This document shows, one piece after another, positions 11,629 to 24,400 of a DNA stretch of 64,000 bases. The translations under genes were made by a program, and so were the position numbers. The stretch covers positions 3,348,001-3,412,000 of the forward strand of contig CM074696.1 of the NCBI GenBank assembly GCA_037367355.1. The letters are read 5' to 3'. This DNA comes from Neoscytalidium dimidiatum (lineage: Eukaryota; Ascomycota; Dothideomycetes; Botryosphaeriales; Botryosphaeriaceae). How positions within the stretch are numbered: position 1 is the stretch's first letter; each line of letters begins with the position of its first letter. The notes below the pieces were generated by a model. The model did no database searches. It was not told where the DNA came from and saw nothing but the letters and a program-made list of their open reading frames with translations.

Positions 11629-13535
11629 GAAAGAAAAGACGGAGATCTCGCTGCCAGGAAAAGGGTTGCGATGGTATCGAAAGGAAGGAAAAAGGAAAGA
11701 AGCAGGGAGCGAGAAGAAGCAGCGCGGCTTCCGCCGGCTCTAGCGCCACCCGTCATCCCTCCTCGTCTTCTGCTAGACCAGGATTCTACATGGCAACCCG
11801 ATCGGACGACCTGCCCGTTATGGACAAAACCACGGAGAGAGGGGAGGGGAGGGGAGGGGGGTGATTCTGTTGCCTTGCGACGATCGTCTTTCGTTGGGTA
11901 GCTGCTTCGCGCCCGAGGGAATAAGTAGCGGCGGGAAAAGAAGAGGGCGGAGAAGTGCCCAAATGGAAGGAAAAAGCAAAAAGAAAAAAAATGATACGCC
12001 TGATACGAATCGAAATAAAGGGGAAAAAGCAAATAAACGAACGGCCGGCCTGCAGTTCCAATGCAAATGTGAGCTGATCTTTTTCCATGTGGAAAAAGCG
12101 AGGCTGAAGAATGCTATGTGAAAGAAGTGGGTTGCGATTGATCTGCTCGCACGCTATCGTCATTCGTGTTTGTTTTGTCGAGTTTGACGGTTATAGAGTT
12201 GTTTACGGAGGGGTGACGCAGCCATTTCTGGCCGTGGCCGCCCGCGATTCGCATTTCTGACAAACAAAAAAACTACCTGGCGGGCGTACCAGATTCGAAC
12301 CCCATGGAAGTTACGTGAAGGTGGAGGTAAAGAGGGGAAGAATCAAGAGGATACTGTTATTCCTACAGACGCTTTCACGCAATAGTTCGATACCCATGAG
12401 AGAAGATAACCACGCAACATCTCGTTGCGTATTTCTCTTCGTCTTGAATAGGTTGAGCATCAGCCAAGGGCCAGCCTCGGGTTTAATGTAGTCGTGTCCT
12501 TCTCTTTTCCCATCTCGCACCCGCATGACATCGCGCTCTTTTTTTGGTCGATCATCAATGAACACCTGAACAAATGAAACAAGGTAGTGAAAAGAAAGCC
12601 TCGCAGCGTATGATCCTATGTGACACTGAATCCTGTGACGTACAGCCCCTAGCGCAGACAGAGAGGACGCCTTACTCGCGTATTCGCTGCTGCCCTTCCA
12701 TTTCTATTGGGCCGCTCTCATTTCCACAGTCTTTGACAGTTGGCCCATTTTCGAAATGCCCCTTCCTCACCTTCATGCCGGTGCCCTCAGCGTTTGTAGA
12801 CCGTGCATCATCCACACGAACGGAAAAGGCCCGATTCAGAGTGAAAAAAAAAAAGGAGAGCAAACTGAGGAACGGTCAGAGAGAGGCGCTGCTGGTGAAC
12901 ACTTCGATTGGAATAGAAACAAGCGTTGCATGCAATCATGACATCGTAACATCAGAGGCACATGGACACACGTGTGGATAACAGTTTAGAAGTAGGAACC
13001 GACAAGGGGTGAATCGGGGGAACAGGACAAGCAAGGAAAAAGAAAACATTAGCCCAGAAGCGAGGGGAAGAAAGCGATCGAGCACGGCTGGTCAGAGCGT
13101 AAACGTCCCCTCCCACCGGCCCGTCATTGCCCAAAGAACAGACCAATTTGCGCCGCTCATGTCCCATCTTTGTTGTACTCCCATGATATTTCCATGATCA
13201 GATCCCAATTGTGGTATATGTTGGCAGCTGCCTTGCCAAGGTCCTCATTCCGTAACGCCGGCAAATGCCCGCTGAATATCCGCAGGAGAAATTGGCTGAA
13301 GCCAGAGGTATCGGGGAGTCGTTGACAGATATTATGTTTAGCTGGGGGTAAGATGTTAAAAAGGTGCCGAAAGTGAACTCGTTAAGAAGTGAAGCGAAAG
13401 AATGAAAAAGAGTTAATCGGGTCGTCGGCCGTTAATGCATCTTGAACTTGTCCCACCCGCATGGGACCATGCCGCCAAGGATGGGCGACGAAAACTCTTT
13501 CGGCCGCAGAGCTCAAGCCAGCTTGATCGCCCAGC

Positions 13536-16500
13536 CTAATATCCGGCGTTCAGGTCAGGAAAGTACCCGCGACTCGTGTCGACGCCTTGGTAACGCCCAC
13601 ACCCACCAACGTTAAATGATGATGGTACAGATGCCTCACTGTACTCAACCTTTACCCTTTTAGCGGGATCGTATTCGTGCTTGGAGCCGATCGGAAGTCC
13701 TGCTTCCGCGATCGTGCTGGGATAGTATTGGTAGCCATCGAAATGGTCGATGGCCTTGCTTTCTTCCTCTTCAATGACAGCCTGCTCGCCAACGATACCC
13801 TCGACTGGCCCTCCGCTCATCGAACTTGCCGAACTGACGGAATGGCTGCCGATGGGGCTGGGATCGAGCTGGTAGTGGCCGCTTCGGTACACAGCCCCGC
13901 CCATTCCAGCGCCGCCGAGCATGGAAATATTGCTGCTCATCCCGCGACCTGCGCTGCCTGGCGCACCAGCTCCACCATAAGCCGCGTGTCCCGGGCCACC
14001 TGCACCGCTGCCAGTACCCCCACCACGCGAAGAGCTGGCGCTATGTGGGCCCTCGTGTTGGTAGTGGCTCGGAGATCTCCCTCGCACTACCACAGCAGCT
14101 GAGACCCGTTGAGCGACACGGACCCAGTCGGGGTGAGAGTCGTTCGGCCGACGTACGTCTGCGTAGAGCTCGACGATTAAATGGTAGTACTGCTGCTGCG
14201 CTCTTCTCTTGCCATTGTTTGCTGTGGCTGACTTGAACTGAATGCGCTCAAACGTGTGCTGGTGACTGGTTGCAGAATGCCCTGCTGGCGAGTATGATTG
14301 CTCGCCGTCGTGCTGCAGTGGGAGGAATGGGGGTGCCATCGTTTGTGCGCTGGGGGTAAACTGAAGCGGGTACCCATGTGTCTCGGCCGCTCCTTTGCCT
14401 GGCGGCATCGGCATGAGTTTCTCCATTTGGATTTGCAACTGCGGCCCCTTGTCGCGCTTGGGGGTATGCTGCACGAGCTCGATTGATTTCCCAGCGGCTC
14501 CATCCACGGCTGCCGAGAGGGTAACGGCCATTGCCTGGATCTGTTCTGGTCCGTTCCGACCGCCACGGTTCAGATAGAGACGGCTGTTTGGGAGGTGCGG
14601 GTTGAGCGAGTACGAGCAGTTAACTGAGAAGTAGTTTCTGCGGTAGCACGTCCACGTCCGGTCGGTCGAGTAGAAGAAACCTTTTTCAACCTTGCACTCG
14701 ATGTGCGGTATGATCGGTTGCCCTTCGGCGGTGATCTCGTTGAAGTTCTCCTGGGCGGAGAAGGGTGGGGACTCCTGCGGTTGGCGTACATCATGCTGGG
14801 TTTGGTAGGAGAGCATATTGGCACCTGCGCTTCCGTAAGGAAGAGTGCTCGGAGGAGAAAGAGAAAGGGCTCCACCTGAGTTCAGGACACTCCGAGGCGT
14901 GTCGGGCATTGAGGTGTAGGAAGACCTGTTGAGAGATTCGGCGTGACTGCGGGGCGATAGGGCGTGTCGGTTTAGGTGAGGTGTTGAAGTTGTATAATTA
15001 TCCCTTGCGGTCGCACTGAGCGACGGTGACACGGGATTGCCCATCCCTGGTGATCGTGCCGGAGGTAACATGCCGGATTGCGATGGATCCGTTCTGCGGT
15101 TCGTCTGTCAGCAGCTGTCACCCGCTCTGATCTGGCGTGGCTACCAGCTAAGAGCGCCACGACGGAAGCGAAACTCAAAACGTACATGGACGACATGCGT
15201 CGCGACATGCCCGGGATGCCAAAGGGCTGCGAATAAGGGCCGTGACTACTATAGAGTTGGGGTTGAGTGAAGCCGGGTGGTACGCCCACGGGCTGGTGCT
15301 GCGCGTAGAGGGCAGACTGGGAGAAGGAGGAAAAGGCAATGGATGAGGCGTTGGAGCGTGGGCTGGTGGAGATGGAGCCGGAACTGGAGTCGGAAATGCC
15401 AGATCCTGCCTGCTGAAAGCTGCGAGAGTCATTCGGCGTCAGCTATCTTGTAGGCTACACTCGAATAATAGCGGGTGCTGAGATAAAGTGCGAGAAGGCT
15501 GACGATGTGTAACCGTGATGGGGGTTTGTGGCACCGCGCGGTCGACAATCTTGACAAGAAAAGATGACACGGCCTAGGGTTGTCGTGTGATCAATGTGAC
15601 AACCACGCTGCCGGGAGGACAGGACTCCCGAGAGCGTGGATTAGGTGCGTACGACGGGAATAGCGGGCAGCATGACGACGTGTTTGCTCGGGCGCCTGAA
15701 GATGGTGGCTCGGGGGCACCTTCGCGCCGGGCAGCAGCTTTGCGCGAAGGCAACCAGTGGCAGCAGAGCAGCTGGGGGCCAAGCGGCGCCACGGGTGGGT
15801 TCTTGAGCGTGGGGTGCTGGGCTCCAATGAAAGGGGGCTACTTACTGGGCGCCATCATGTGCCGTGGCGGGACGGTGTGGTGGCAGGTAACGGGCACCGC
15901 CGCTACTTGAGAGTAAGCCGCCCGTTGACTGGCCCAGGGAGCCGTCACGCCGAAAAGGAAGCGGGTCCGGCACCCCTCCTCCTCCTCCTCCTCCTCCACC
16001 TCCTGCATAGGAGGTATGATGTGCATGAGAGCCAATGCCGTCGACGCATTCCTGCTCGGACGACAGCGGCGAGTACTGCTGCGGCCCCAGGAGGGGCTGA
16101 ATGGTCACTGCTGATGCCGTCCGTCAGCCAATCGATCCCGACACGCAGCCCTCGCGCGCCCTTGAGCGAGACGTGGGACGAAAACGACGTGAGCACCGGG
16201 CAGGGCCGCGTCTGGGGCAGCGTGCTGGCCAGCCTGCGGTTACACAGGACTCCGCCGAGTCGGGTGCCAAAAGCTTGAGAGAGCAGAGACGGGGTGCGCG
16301 AGCTGCCCAACAGGCCGAGGGCATAAATACAGCACCAATGACGCTGCGAGCGCGGCCGGAGTCTTTGCTGAATACTGTTGCTGGTGCGGCCGCCGCCCTG
16401 CGTTCGCTGGGTGGGCGCAAGGCGGACGCGGCTTCGGTGGGCGCGGCGGCAGCAGCAGCAGTTGCTGCGCCGCAGCTCCCAGCCGCCAGGTACGAGAACG

Positions 16501-16539
16501 GAACGGAGGGAAGAATAAGCTTGACTGACCTTGATTCAT
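13536..16539 (-). CDS. NDT80/PhoG-like (VIB-1/XprG family) transcription factor
   Basis: Nuclear p53-like-fold regulator of the family that includes Ndt80, Neurospora VIB-1 and Aspergillus XprG, which control starvation, secreted proteases and incompatibility-type cell death. The 3' exon 13536-15093 is firm. It holds the DNA-binding domain at roughly residues 290-510 of my model, with the TDRTWTCYRRNYFSVNCSYS block, the LYLNRGG turn and the YYHLIVELYADV strand, then a Ser/Gly-rich tail with an EEEE cluster. Exon 15186-15419 joins it through a 92-nt intron (GTACGT to GCAG). Two further exons, 15846-16107 and 16530-16539, keep phase with good splice sites and would give 687 aa starting MNQ, but this 5' part is inference. 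An alternative start lies near the ATGATG at 15853-15858. The gene has a very long repeat-rich upstream region, common for fungal master regulators. Confidence 0.8.
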
Positions 16540-17800
16540 GATCGTAGCGGCGCACATATAGATTGCGCGCCCGCCCCGAGAGCTCCCTGTTTCGCGTAGA
16601 GCAGGGCCTGGTGTCCGGCTGCTTCACCTGCGCTCGTCGCGCGCTTCGGGTACGGCTGGAGCTGGAGCTGGCGCTGACGTTGCTGACTGGCTGTTTCGCT
16701 GCGGCGCGTCGCGCGGTGGTCTCTCTGGCGTCGTAGGTCTTTGGCGCCGTCGCTGTTCTGCGTGCTACGCGGCGCGAGTCCGATGCTGGTCCTGGTGAGG
16801 TCGTGATGCTGGTGGTGCTAATGGCGAGCCCAGAGAGCTTGCCTTCTCTGGCGAAGTAGCTGGACTGGACGTGATCGGAGCTGATTGGCCTCGCGGGGGG
16901 CGAGGATGCTGCCCTGGCTGTGCGGGCACGTCGTTGCCACGTTAGGCAGGAACAGAGCGGACGTACTGCGCAATCCGGGGCGCGTGGGCCGGCGACTCTC
17001 TCTGGGTCCAGATGCGCTCCAGCGGGCTTCGTGATGGTCGGGCGACGTGGCCGGCGGCGTTCTCTTGCTCTCCTTTCTCGTTCTCGTTCTCGTCGTCAGT
17101 CTCCGCGGTGTTTTCTTTTGGGAGCAGCGAAGGCGCGAGAGTAAAATGCGCGCGGTGCGGTGAGGCAATCCAGGCGAAACAGGTCTCCAGCGAAGGGCAC
17201 CGCGAGGCAAGGGCCGTGGCAGGCTTGCTTTTTGCGTTGCTTTTTTCGGGTCTTCCGAGCCGGCGTCTATCTCCTGCAGAAATAACAGGCCGTCGTGTGC
17301 CTCCCCTGCTCGACGGCACCGGCGGTGAGATCTGATCTGCCCGTTGCGCGTTAGCCCAGCCTGTGCCCGCTCGAGGCTCAACGTACCGGGTTTCTGTCGC
17401 TGCAGCCAAAATTGAGTGGCGTCCAGCGGCAGGCCTGGCTGGCTCGACTGATCGTCTGCTGCTGCTCAGTGATCTGCGTGACCCGCACCGTGACGGCGTA
17501 CCGATCGTCTGCCATTGGGGCTACCTGCTTACTCACCTGGAGACTGCGCGGGGGCCTGAGGGTCAAGGGCGTGCTGGAGGCGCCGCAAGAGCGCGTGAGG
17601 CGGCGTTGATATACTGCTGCCAGGAGGCTGCACTGCTTGTGCAACCGGCCCGAGGCTTGGTCGGACCCCGTGGTAGCGGCCCGGACGCGAGAGCGCAGAC
17701 AAAGAGCGCGCGAAAAAGAGACGGTGCGGGAGCAGCGGCGGCGGGCTGGCGGGGCGCGGCCAGGAGAGACTGGATCACTGGGGCGGGCGGTGGAGGCGAA

Positions 17801-17866
17801 CTGGGGATTGGGAACTGGGGACTGGGGCCTGGGGCCTGGCGGCTGGGGACTGGGGCCTGGCGACTG
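17801..17866 (+). repeat. G-rich decamer minisatellite with G-quadruplex potential
   Basis: The plus strand carries seven or more GGG/GGGG blocks separated by 3-5 bases (GGGGACT, GGGGCCT variants). This is the pattern expected of an intramolecular G-quadruplex. It lies about 1.3 kb upstream of the proposed first exon of the NDT80-type gene, on the strand opposite to its sense strand. Confidence 0.75.
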
Positions 17867-18576
17867 ATGGGTGATCGGACAATTTTGAGGTCTACAACGG
17901 GTGGTGAAGGAAAAGTACAGCGCCGGGACGAGCAGGGCTAGCTGGGATGGGATCGGCCGTTTGGCCAAAAGCAGAAAATATGTACCCAGGCAGCGTTGAC
18001 GATGGATCAGATTCAGCCCCAAGATGACCGTATTGCCCAGGCTCAGACCATTTCTATTCTCTAGCACCACCACGGTAGCATTGGCAAGCTGCAGCAGCGG
18101 ATGTGGCCCCAAACGGTCTATCTATGTCTCCGAAGCCAGGGAGGACTGATTTGCCCCGGGGCCAAGGCACCGCGCTCTGGGGACCTGTCTCTCGCTCACG
18201 CAAGTTTGCATTCCTTGCGCCGCCGGTGCTGGGCCCACCTGATCGCCCGGCGCAATTCAAATCTCGCCCATGCAGCGACGCAGGAACGTCGACGCAGCTG
18301 GTCGAATCCTCTGGCTCGCCGGCAGCCCACAGCCCGGCTATGTTTCAAGTCGATAATCCTAACAATAACCCCATGCAGGCGCACAGGGCGCAGCGGAGCT
18401 GCAGGTCATCCTGGCCAACGTGATCCGCGCAGGGAAGTATTGGCTGCGCATGAAAGCAGCGAGCATTGTCAGCACTGTATCGGTGACCAGCCAAGACCGG
18501 TCGGCCAAGTCGCACAGCGCGTCCTTGCGGCCCGGCAGCCGCGCGCTGGAGGCCGCTGCGAGTCACGCTGGGCTGC

Positions 18577-18692
18577 CGGTGCCAGTGCGAGTGCCAATGC
18601 CAGTGCCAGTGCCAGTGCCAGTGCCAGTACCAGTGCCAGTGCCAGTGCCAGTACCAGTGCCAGTTCCAGTTCCAGTGCCAGTGCCAGTGCCA
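18577..18692. repeat. (CCAGTG)n hexanucleotide minisatellite
   Basis: Roughly 18 units of CCAGTG with scattered substitutions to CCAGTA, CCAGTT and CCAATG. It reads as Pro-Val dipeptides in one plus frame and as other dipeptides in the remaining frames, but there is no supporting gene. Confidence 0.9.
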
Positions 18693-19146
18693 GCCGGCGG
18701 AGGGGCTGGGATGGAGCGAAGCAGCAGATGGGCGACAACCGTTACCTGTCACAAAGCCTATAGCAGCGCGCGCGAAGGCAGAGCCAGAGAAGCACACGCA
18801 AGCGCCACCGCCCTTTCCCGTTCGGGCCCGAGGAATGCAACCCAGCGCTAGCAGGTCCGGCTCTACAATTCCTTCGAAGGCGCACGCGGGCCCAGATCTG
18901 GCGCGGGCCTGGCAGCTGTAGCAGGAGCAGGAGCAACCGCTGGGGCAATTCTCCGGGGCGGCTGAGCAGGGTTCGCCGAGAGGGCCAGGGCAGCGATCGC
19001 CCGTGAAGCGTGGTGCGTAAGATGGAGGCCGGGGCTGGCATTAGACTGGACTGGCCTGGCCTGGCTGGTACGGCGCAGGCGCATTCGCATTCGCGGTCGT
19101 GGGCGGTGCGGAGCGGACATGCTGCGGCAGGCCGGCTGGCGGCCAT

Positions 19147-19199
19147 CAGGCAGGCAGGCAAGAAGGCAGGCAGGCAGGCAGCGAACGGGCAGGCAGATA
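19147..19199. repeat. (GGCA)n tetranucleotide repeat
   Basis: Interrupted GGCA units in the GC-rich upstream region. Confidence 0.85.
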
Positions 19200-19267
19200 G
19201 GCCCTGCGGCCGAGCATCCAGGTCAGTCAGCATTAGAACCAGGGCCAGCGGGTACCATAAACGCACG

Positions 19268-19349
19268 CTGCCCTGTTCTGCCCTGCTTGCCCTGCCCTGC
19301 CCTGCCCTGCCCTGCCCTGCCCTGCCCTGTCCTGCCATATCCTGCCCTG
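19268..19349. repeat. (CCCTG)n pentanucleotide repeat
   Basis: About 16 CCCTG units, perfect in the middle and degenerate at both edges. A related shorter tract lies at 19956-19997. Confidence 0.9.
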
Positions 19350-19803
19350 TCCGGCTCTGCCCTGGGGCCAAACCAGACGAGGACCACGGCCACGCTCACG
19401 GCGGTGCCCTCGCCCGCCGCCACCTCCTGAGGGCTGGCTGCTGACGCCGCAGGGCCGGCCGAGGGCTCGCGCGACGGATGAGTGCGGGTGTTGGAACTGG
19501 ATCTGGAGCTGGAGCTGGATTTGGTGAGCGCTTGGTGAACGGGCGTCCGATGCGATGGAGGGGGGAGGGGGTCAGGGCAGCAGCTGGATCGGCCGGCCCT
19601 GGAGCCAGGATAGCACCCCACGCAGGCGCTCAGGTGCGTAGGGGAGTCGTTGTGACGTGCAGATAGACGCATGGGCGCGGCGTGTAGGCGAGCCGCTAGC
19701 CGGCGGCAGAGCGCCGCGCCGCTGCCAGCCTGGGCCGAGCCAGTGAGGTAAGGCTGTGTGGGCTGTAGCGGTAGGCGGTAGGCTGGCCGTGCTTCAGCTC
19801 CAA

Positions 19804-19832
19804 CTACGCTACGCTACGCTACCTACGCTACG
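19804..19832. repeat. (CTACG)n pentanucleotide repeat
   Basis: Five to six CTACG units with one deletion. Confidence 0.85.
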
Positions 19833-19955
19833 CCTGCTCCAAGCAAGCTCCCGCACTACTCCCTCACTCCCACTTCCACTCCTACTCCCATTGCCTACGC
19901 GCCCGCCGTCCGCCGCCCAGCCTGCCGCCCGCTACCGCCTGCCCTGCCCGGCCAC

Positions 19956-19997
19956 GCCTGCCCTGCCCTGCCCTGCCCTGCCATGCCATGCCCTGCC
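19956..19997. repeat. second (CCCTG)n tract
   Basis: CCCTG units with CCATG variants; same unit as the array 600 bp upstream. Confidence 0.85.
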
Positions 19998-21438
19998 GCT
20001 CTTCACATTGCGCGCCGCACGCCGCACGTTGAACCCCCTTCCTTCATTCTCCGCGCGCGGGCCGCTGCTCTTTGTCTGCCCGCGCCGCAGCCTGCAGTCC
20101 GGCTTCCACTCCCAGGCCCCAACCACCGCACCCACAGCCACGCGGCCCTCATTCCTGCTATCCCGCAGCCTCGAGCTAGCGAGCGACCGCCCACCACCGC
20201 CCGACCAGCCGCCGGCCTGCTGGGTCGCCGCTGCATGTGGTTCCGCACGTTGCCTGCCGCAAATGGAAGCCGCCCTCATTCCTTACCTCCAGGCAAGCCA
20301 ATGCGCGCCCGGACGAAATGTCTCTCTGCCTCCAGCTGTCCCTTTCCTCCCGATGCTGCCAGCCTATGGGTCATCTGACGCGCCGCCGCCTGCGACCCGG
20401 ACGCCGCCTGCCGGGCTCCGCCATGTGCCTGGCTCATCGTTCTGCCATCAGCCTGCTCGCGCCGTGGATCGCCGCGCGGCTACGGGCAGCCCGCGAAGGA
20501 GGCAGCGCCTGCAGCGGGTGGCTCAGCTGCCCGCCCCGATTCAAGCGTTTTCCGTGGTGCTGACCCGTTAAGGCTCCTCCGCTGCTGCTAAGACGCAGGG
20601 AAGCTGGAGCCAGCGCGATACGAACTGCAGCCATCCGCAGAGCCCGCAGCGCGCACGGGGCGTGTTGAGGACGCGCCCGTCCAAGTTGGCCGTAATGCTT
20701 GGTCCTCCAGGTCCACATGATTTCTCTCCCGACCAGCAAAGGCCTATTGCTGCGGTTTCAGGCGCCTCCCACCATCGAACCACTCACAACCCACCCCTCC
20801 GAGGCGCTGCTTGCCACTAATGGGGCTGGATCGCCCTCAATTCTCCGATTAGTGACCTCAGCGTCACACAGGAACATCCGCCCGATCCCCCTCCATTGGA
20901 CGTGCCTCACCAAGGCTGACGTGATGGGGGGCTGCCTCGAAAAACGTTCGTCCCAGCGGTCCGGGCCGGTTCTGTGAGGCCAAAGACAAGTGTCAGCCGC
21001 TTGTCCATGATAAGAGACGCATTCTTCTGAAGGATGCCTCGATCGGGGCGCGACCTCGACAGAAAGACTCCCGATAGGCGCTCCTTGTCTCGGAGCTCCC
21101 GATACCCCGCTGGAGATTGACGGCCGCCGATCAACGCACGTCATAAATCCGCGGTCCAAGTTGCTTGGCCTGGCTGATGGCCGTTGGTCAGCTCTGGTAG
21201 GCTTCCGCCGGGCCAGGCATTCCATCGCGCTGCATGACCGCCTGACTCCAGCCTCCCCCGAGCATGCCATAGATCTCCGCATGAAGTGCAGTGTGGACAA
21301 ACGCCTACGTCAGGATTTGGAATTTTCCGAAGGCAACAACCTGCTTCTCTGGGTGCTGAGCGGCTAATGGCTGCTTTCTGAGCGAAAGGAGTGTTGCAGT
21401 GACATGATCGCCCGGCTCGCAGGCCCTGAGCGTGCGCA

Positions 21439-21457
21439 CGCGCGCGCGCGCGCGCGC
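21439..21457. repeat. (CG)n dinucleotide repeat
   Basis: Nine or so uninterrupted CG dinucleotides, a Z-DNA-prone tract. CpG runs would be hit by methylation-driven decay if the region were methylated. Confidence 0.9.
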
Positions 21458-24400
21458 TCGATACCGCACGCACGACTGACTGCCTGAAACAGCCGGCTCG
21501 CAAATTGTTCCGACAGGCCGTTGGGTTGGCTAGCTACAAAATCGCGGCACTGGGCCGAGGCGTACTGCATATGGTCTCAACAGTACTCGCACAGAGGATC
21601 TCGGTGCGACAGCAGGAGCTAAACCCACATGTCAACCATTCAAGGTTTCTGCTGCAAGCCAGGACAGCGGTCCTGTCGCCAGGTGCACGAGAGCCTTGCC
21701 GCCGGCCATGTTGCTTTCCCGGTTTCTCCAGTCTCGTGAGCTGGTGCAGAAAACAGCGCGGCGTGTGCCAGGAGAGGCATCCAGGGATCTTGCACCGTTC
21801 GATTCCAAATGCGTGGTCAGCGGCAGTGGTGCGCAGTTGGCGACTCCCTTGAAAGAGCAATCAATTATAGCTCTTCTCGAAGGATTGGGCGACCCCTATG
21901 AAGCCCACTCTACGTGTGGCTTCCCCGCACCGAAACGCCGGTAGCGAGACGAACGGAGTTGTACAGTGCGCGCAATTGGCTTCGTATCTTCCGGTTGCAG
22001 ATCGCGGGCGGGTGGAGCAGCAACAGTGCGCTACGCGTTACTCAGCTTCTTTCCAGACTGTTTCCAGGCTCGCTCTAAATCTAGTCTACCGGCCGGCCCA
22101 TGGCCCCCAGGTAGTAAACGGTCCGTTGCCCGCCACAGAGCGGGCCCTTTGTCTTCGAGGCTCACGCCAGCGGCTGCTGGCCGCATCGGTCCTGAAAACG
22201 TCGATCCTCCACACGACACGACAGGTGAGGCTTTTAAGCGAATCCCTGGAGCTAATCGGAGCCTAATATAGGCCACGGCGACACCGAAAGGGCAGACCAT
22301 CCTTAGCGTTCAGCCATCGACAACGCGCCTCGCGCTTACCAACATGCCCATGGCTGCAGCATGTCCACTCGCTGCATGCGAATCACAATTCTTCAGGACG
22401 TAATTTCCTCATTCCTGGAACGGCATCCTTTCATGGCTATCCCAGAGGAAGCATGGCGCCACGATTTGCTCGAGCTCTTGCTGGCTTCGTTGACAACGCA
22501 AGCTCAGTGTGCGCACGGCCTGCACCACTTGATTCCGCGTTGCTAGTCAATCACTCGCATCATATTTGACTTGACGAACGCGTGGTCCGTGCCAGAGCCC
22601 AACGACCAACGCTTCGTGGGGAAGCACGAACCCGTTGCACCCTTTTCTTCCCGCTCCACGCTTGCGTTTGGCCGGAATGCTGCCTGGTGTACGTCACTAT
22701 CTTCAAATCCAGGGCCAAACAACGTAGGCTGTGCCCGTAGCTTCCACCTTCCGTGCGAAGACTTTCTTTCCCCGAGCAACACCTAATTCGTTGCGAGTGG
22801 GAGCTTGATTCAACAGGTGCAGGAATATGTTTGGCAGTACACCAGATTCGGCTCCCTCCCAGCCTCATGGGTGTCTGCATCCTCCAGATTGGCGCATATG
22901 AGACCCCAAGATTGAGCAAGGCGCCCGAGAGGAATGATACAGAGCTCGGGTTGCCTGGTCTTGTCGCTGCGGCCCCGCTCTGCCACGTCGGCCTCTCTGG
23001 ACCCTCCACATGTTCGAAGTTGTTGGCTGGGCAAAAGCAGGTGATGTCCTTTTCTGTCAGGACTGCGTACTATAATTCCCGCATTATTCTAACAAATAGC
23101 TGCTGAGGCGGCAAGCCAATCTGCCACCGCATGCTTTGTTTTTGGAATCCCATCCCAACGGCGTCCTCTCTGTTGTAGGTGGCAAAATAAGTCTGTGTAG
23201 ACCGCTGTCTATTTTTGGGATGATTAGCGGCTTTGGGACGCCTGGAGTGGGAACAGGAACGGCGTCATGGGGCAAATCAGGAGGTTTGCACCGTTTTGGG
23301 ATGTGGGTGATTCCCTGGGAGTTGGGTCGAGTGGTCAACCTGGCTAAACTTGATCGAAGCTACTAGCAGAGCGCGTGGTGTCGCGCTGTTCTTGCGACGG
23401 TATGATCACCTTTCACGCGAACGGGATGTTTTTACCCCTTTCAACGAGGGAGCCCGACCAAGGGTCCTGAACGTGCTTGTCATTGCGCGACTCCGCTCAC
23501 GTACTCATGCGCTTCATTGCGCTCTGTGATGTCGTGGCGGGAATCTAGGGATCGAGTCATCTGGAGTAACGAGGGCTCTCATTCAGGGCGGAGGTGCAAA
23601 TTGCCACTTCTGCTCCGCAGATCGGCGTGTAGAGAACGACGGTAGCCCATTTCATTTTCTTTCCCTTGTTCTTTGAGGCTTTTAAGCCTCTGCAGAAATG
23701 AGCCCATACTCCTTTTAAGCATATGCGCCAATGTCTAAGCTAGTAGCCCAGGCCCAATTTCCTGCGAAAACCTGGTACTGGGCGTTTGTTCATGGCTCCC
23801 CCCCTTTCTCTTTTAGTACCAGTGTGGCTGTCCCTTTCAGTAGGAACCCGCCCCTTTTGCCTTTGCTTCTATGGTTCACCTCGCATGACTGTGTCAGCCA
23901 CTTACCATGCGGTCGCGGTCTTTACTTTGACTCTTTTGTTTGAAAAGCCTCATTATTCGAGTCTTTAACGTGGAGATCCATGGAACAGCGGGTGCCTTAA
24001 CCGTGCGAAATGTTTCTTGAGAGCTCAGACACGCGTGCGGTTCTTCCCGCGAATCTCTCGAGGTGGTTGTCGACGTTCTGTTTCGCGTCTGCCTACGGTT
24101 CAATCTGCAAGTCTTGATTAAGCAAATCGAAGATCTGTTTCGCCGCCTCGACAGTGAAGAACATCTTGGCTATCTTTGCTGACTTGGTCGACTACAGGCT
24201 TGTTCACCCATTGCCAAGGCACCAAATCTCACCACCCTCCTGTTTATCCCTTTCCGCGCCAGACTGTCGCGGTGAAACTCGAGAGCCTCTACGCGAACCC
24301 CGCGCCGACGACCATAAAGCGCGATTCGCCAACTTTCCCATCAAATAAAGAGGGTTAGCACGACTGTGTGAATGATACGCTCAAGCGGCGCTGGTGATAA

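Larger units (their letters stand above)
7059..13535. other. 6.5-kb gene-free convergent intergenic region
   Basis: The CBS gene ends at 7058 on the plus strand and the NDT80-type gene ends at 13536 on the minus strand, so this space holds two 3' ends and nothing else I can support. Overlapping frames on both strands code only low-complexity Ala, Arg, Ser or Phe runs produced by simple repeats. It is rich in A/T homopolymers and short tandem repeats (listed separately). A non-coding RNA gene, or a lineage-specific gene with many introns, could be hidden here. Confidence 0.55.

Noticed and set aside
12283..12310. GATTCGAACC motif resembling the T-loop of a reverse-strand tRNA
   Set aside because: The flanking bases do not form a T-stem, and no D-arm, anticodon arm or acceptor stem can be folded.
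19756..20571. 271-codon plus frame
   Set aside because: Pro/Leu/Ala-rich translation of pentanucleotide repeats, with no domain, in a GC-rich region open in several frames.
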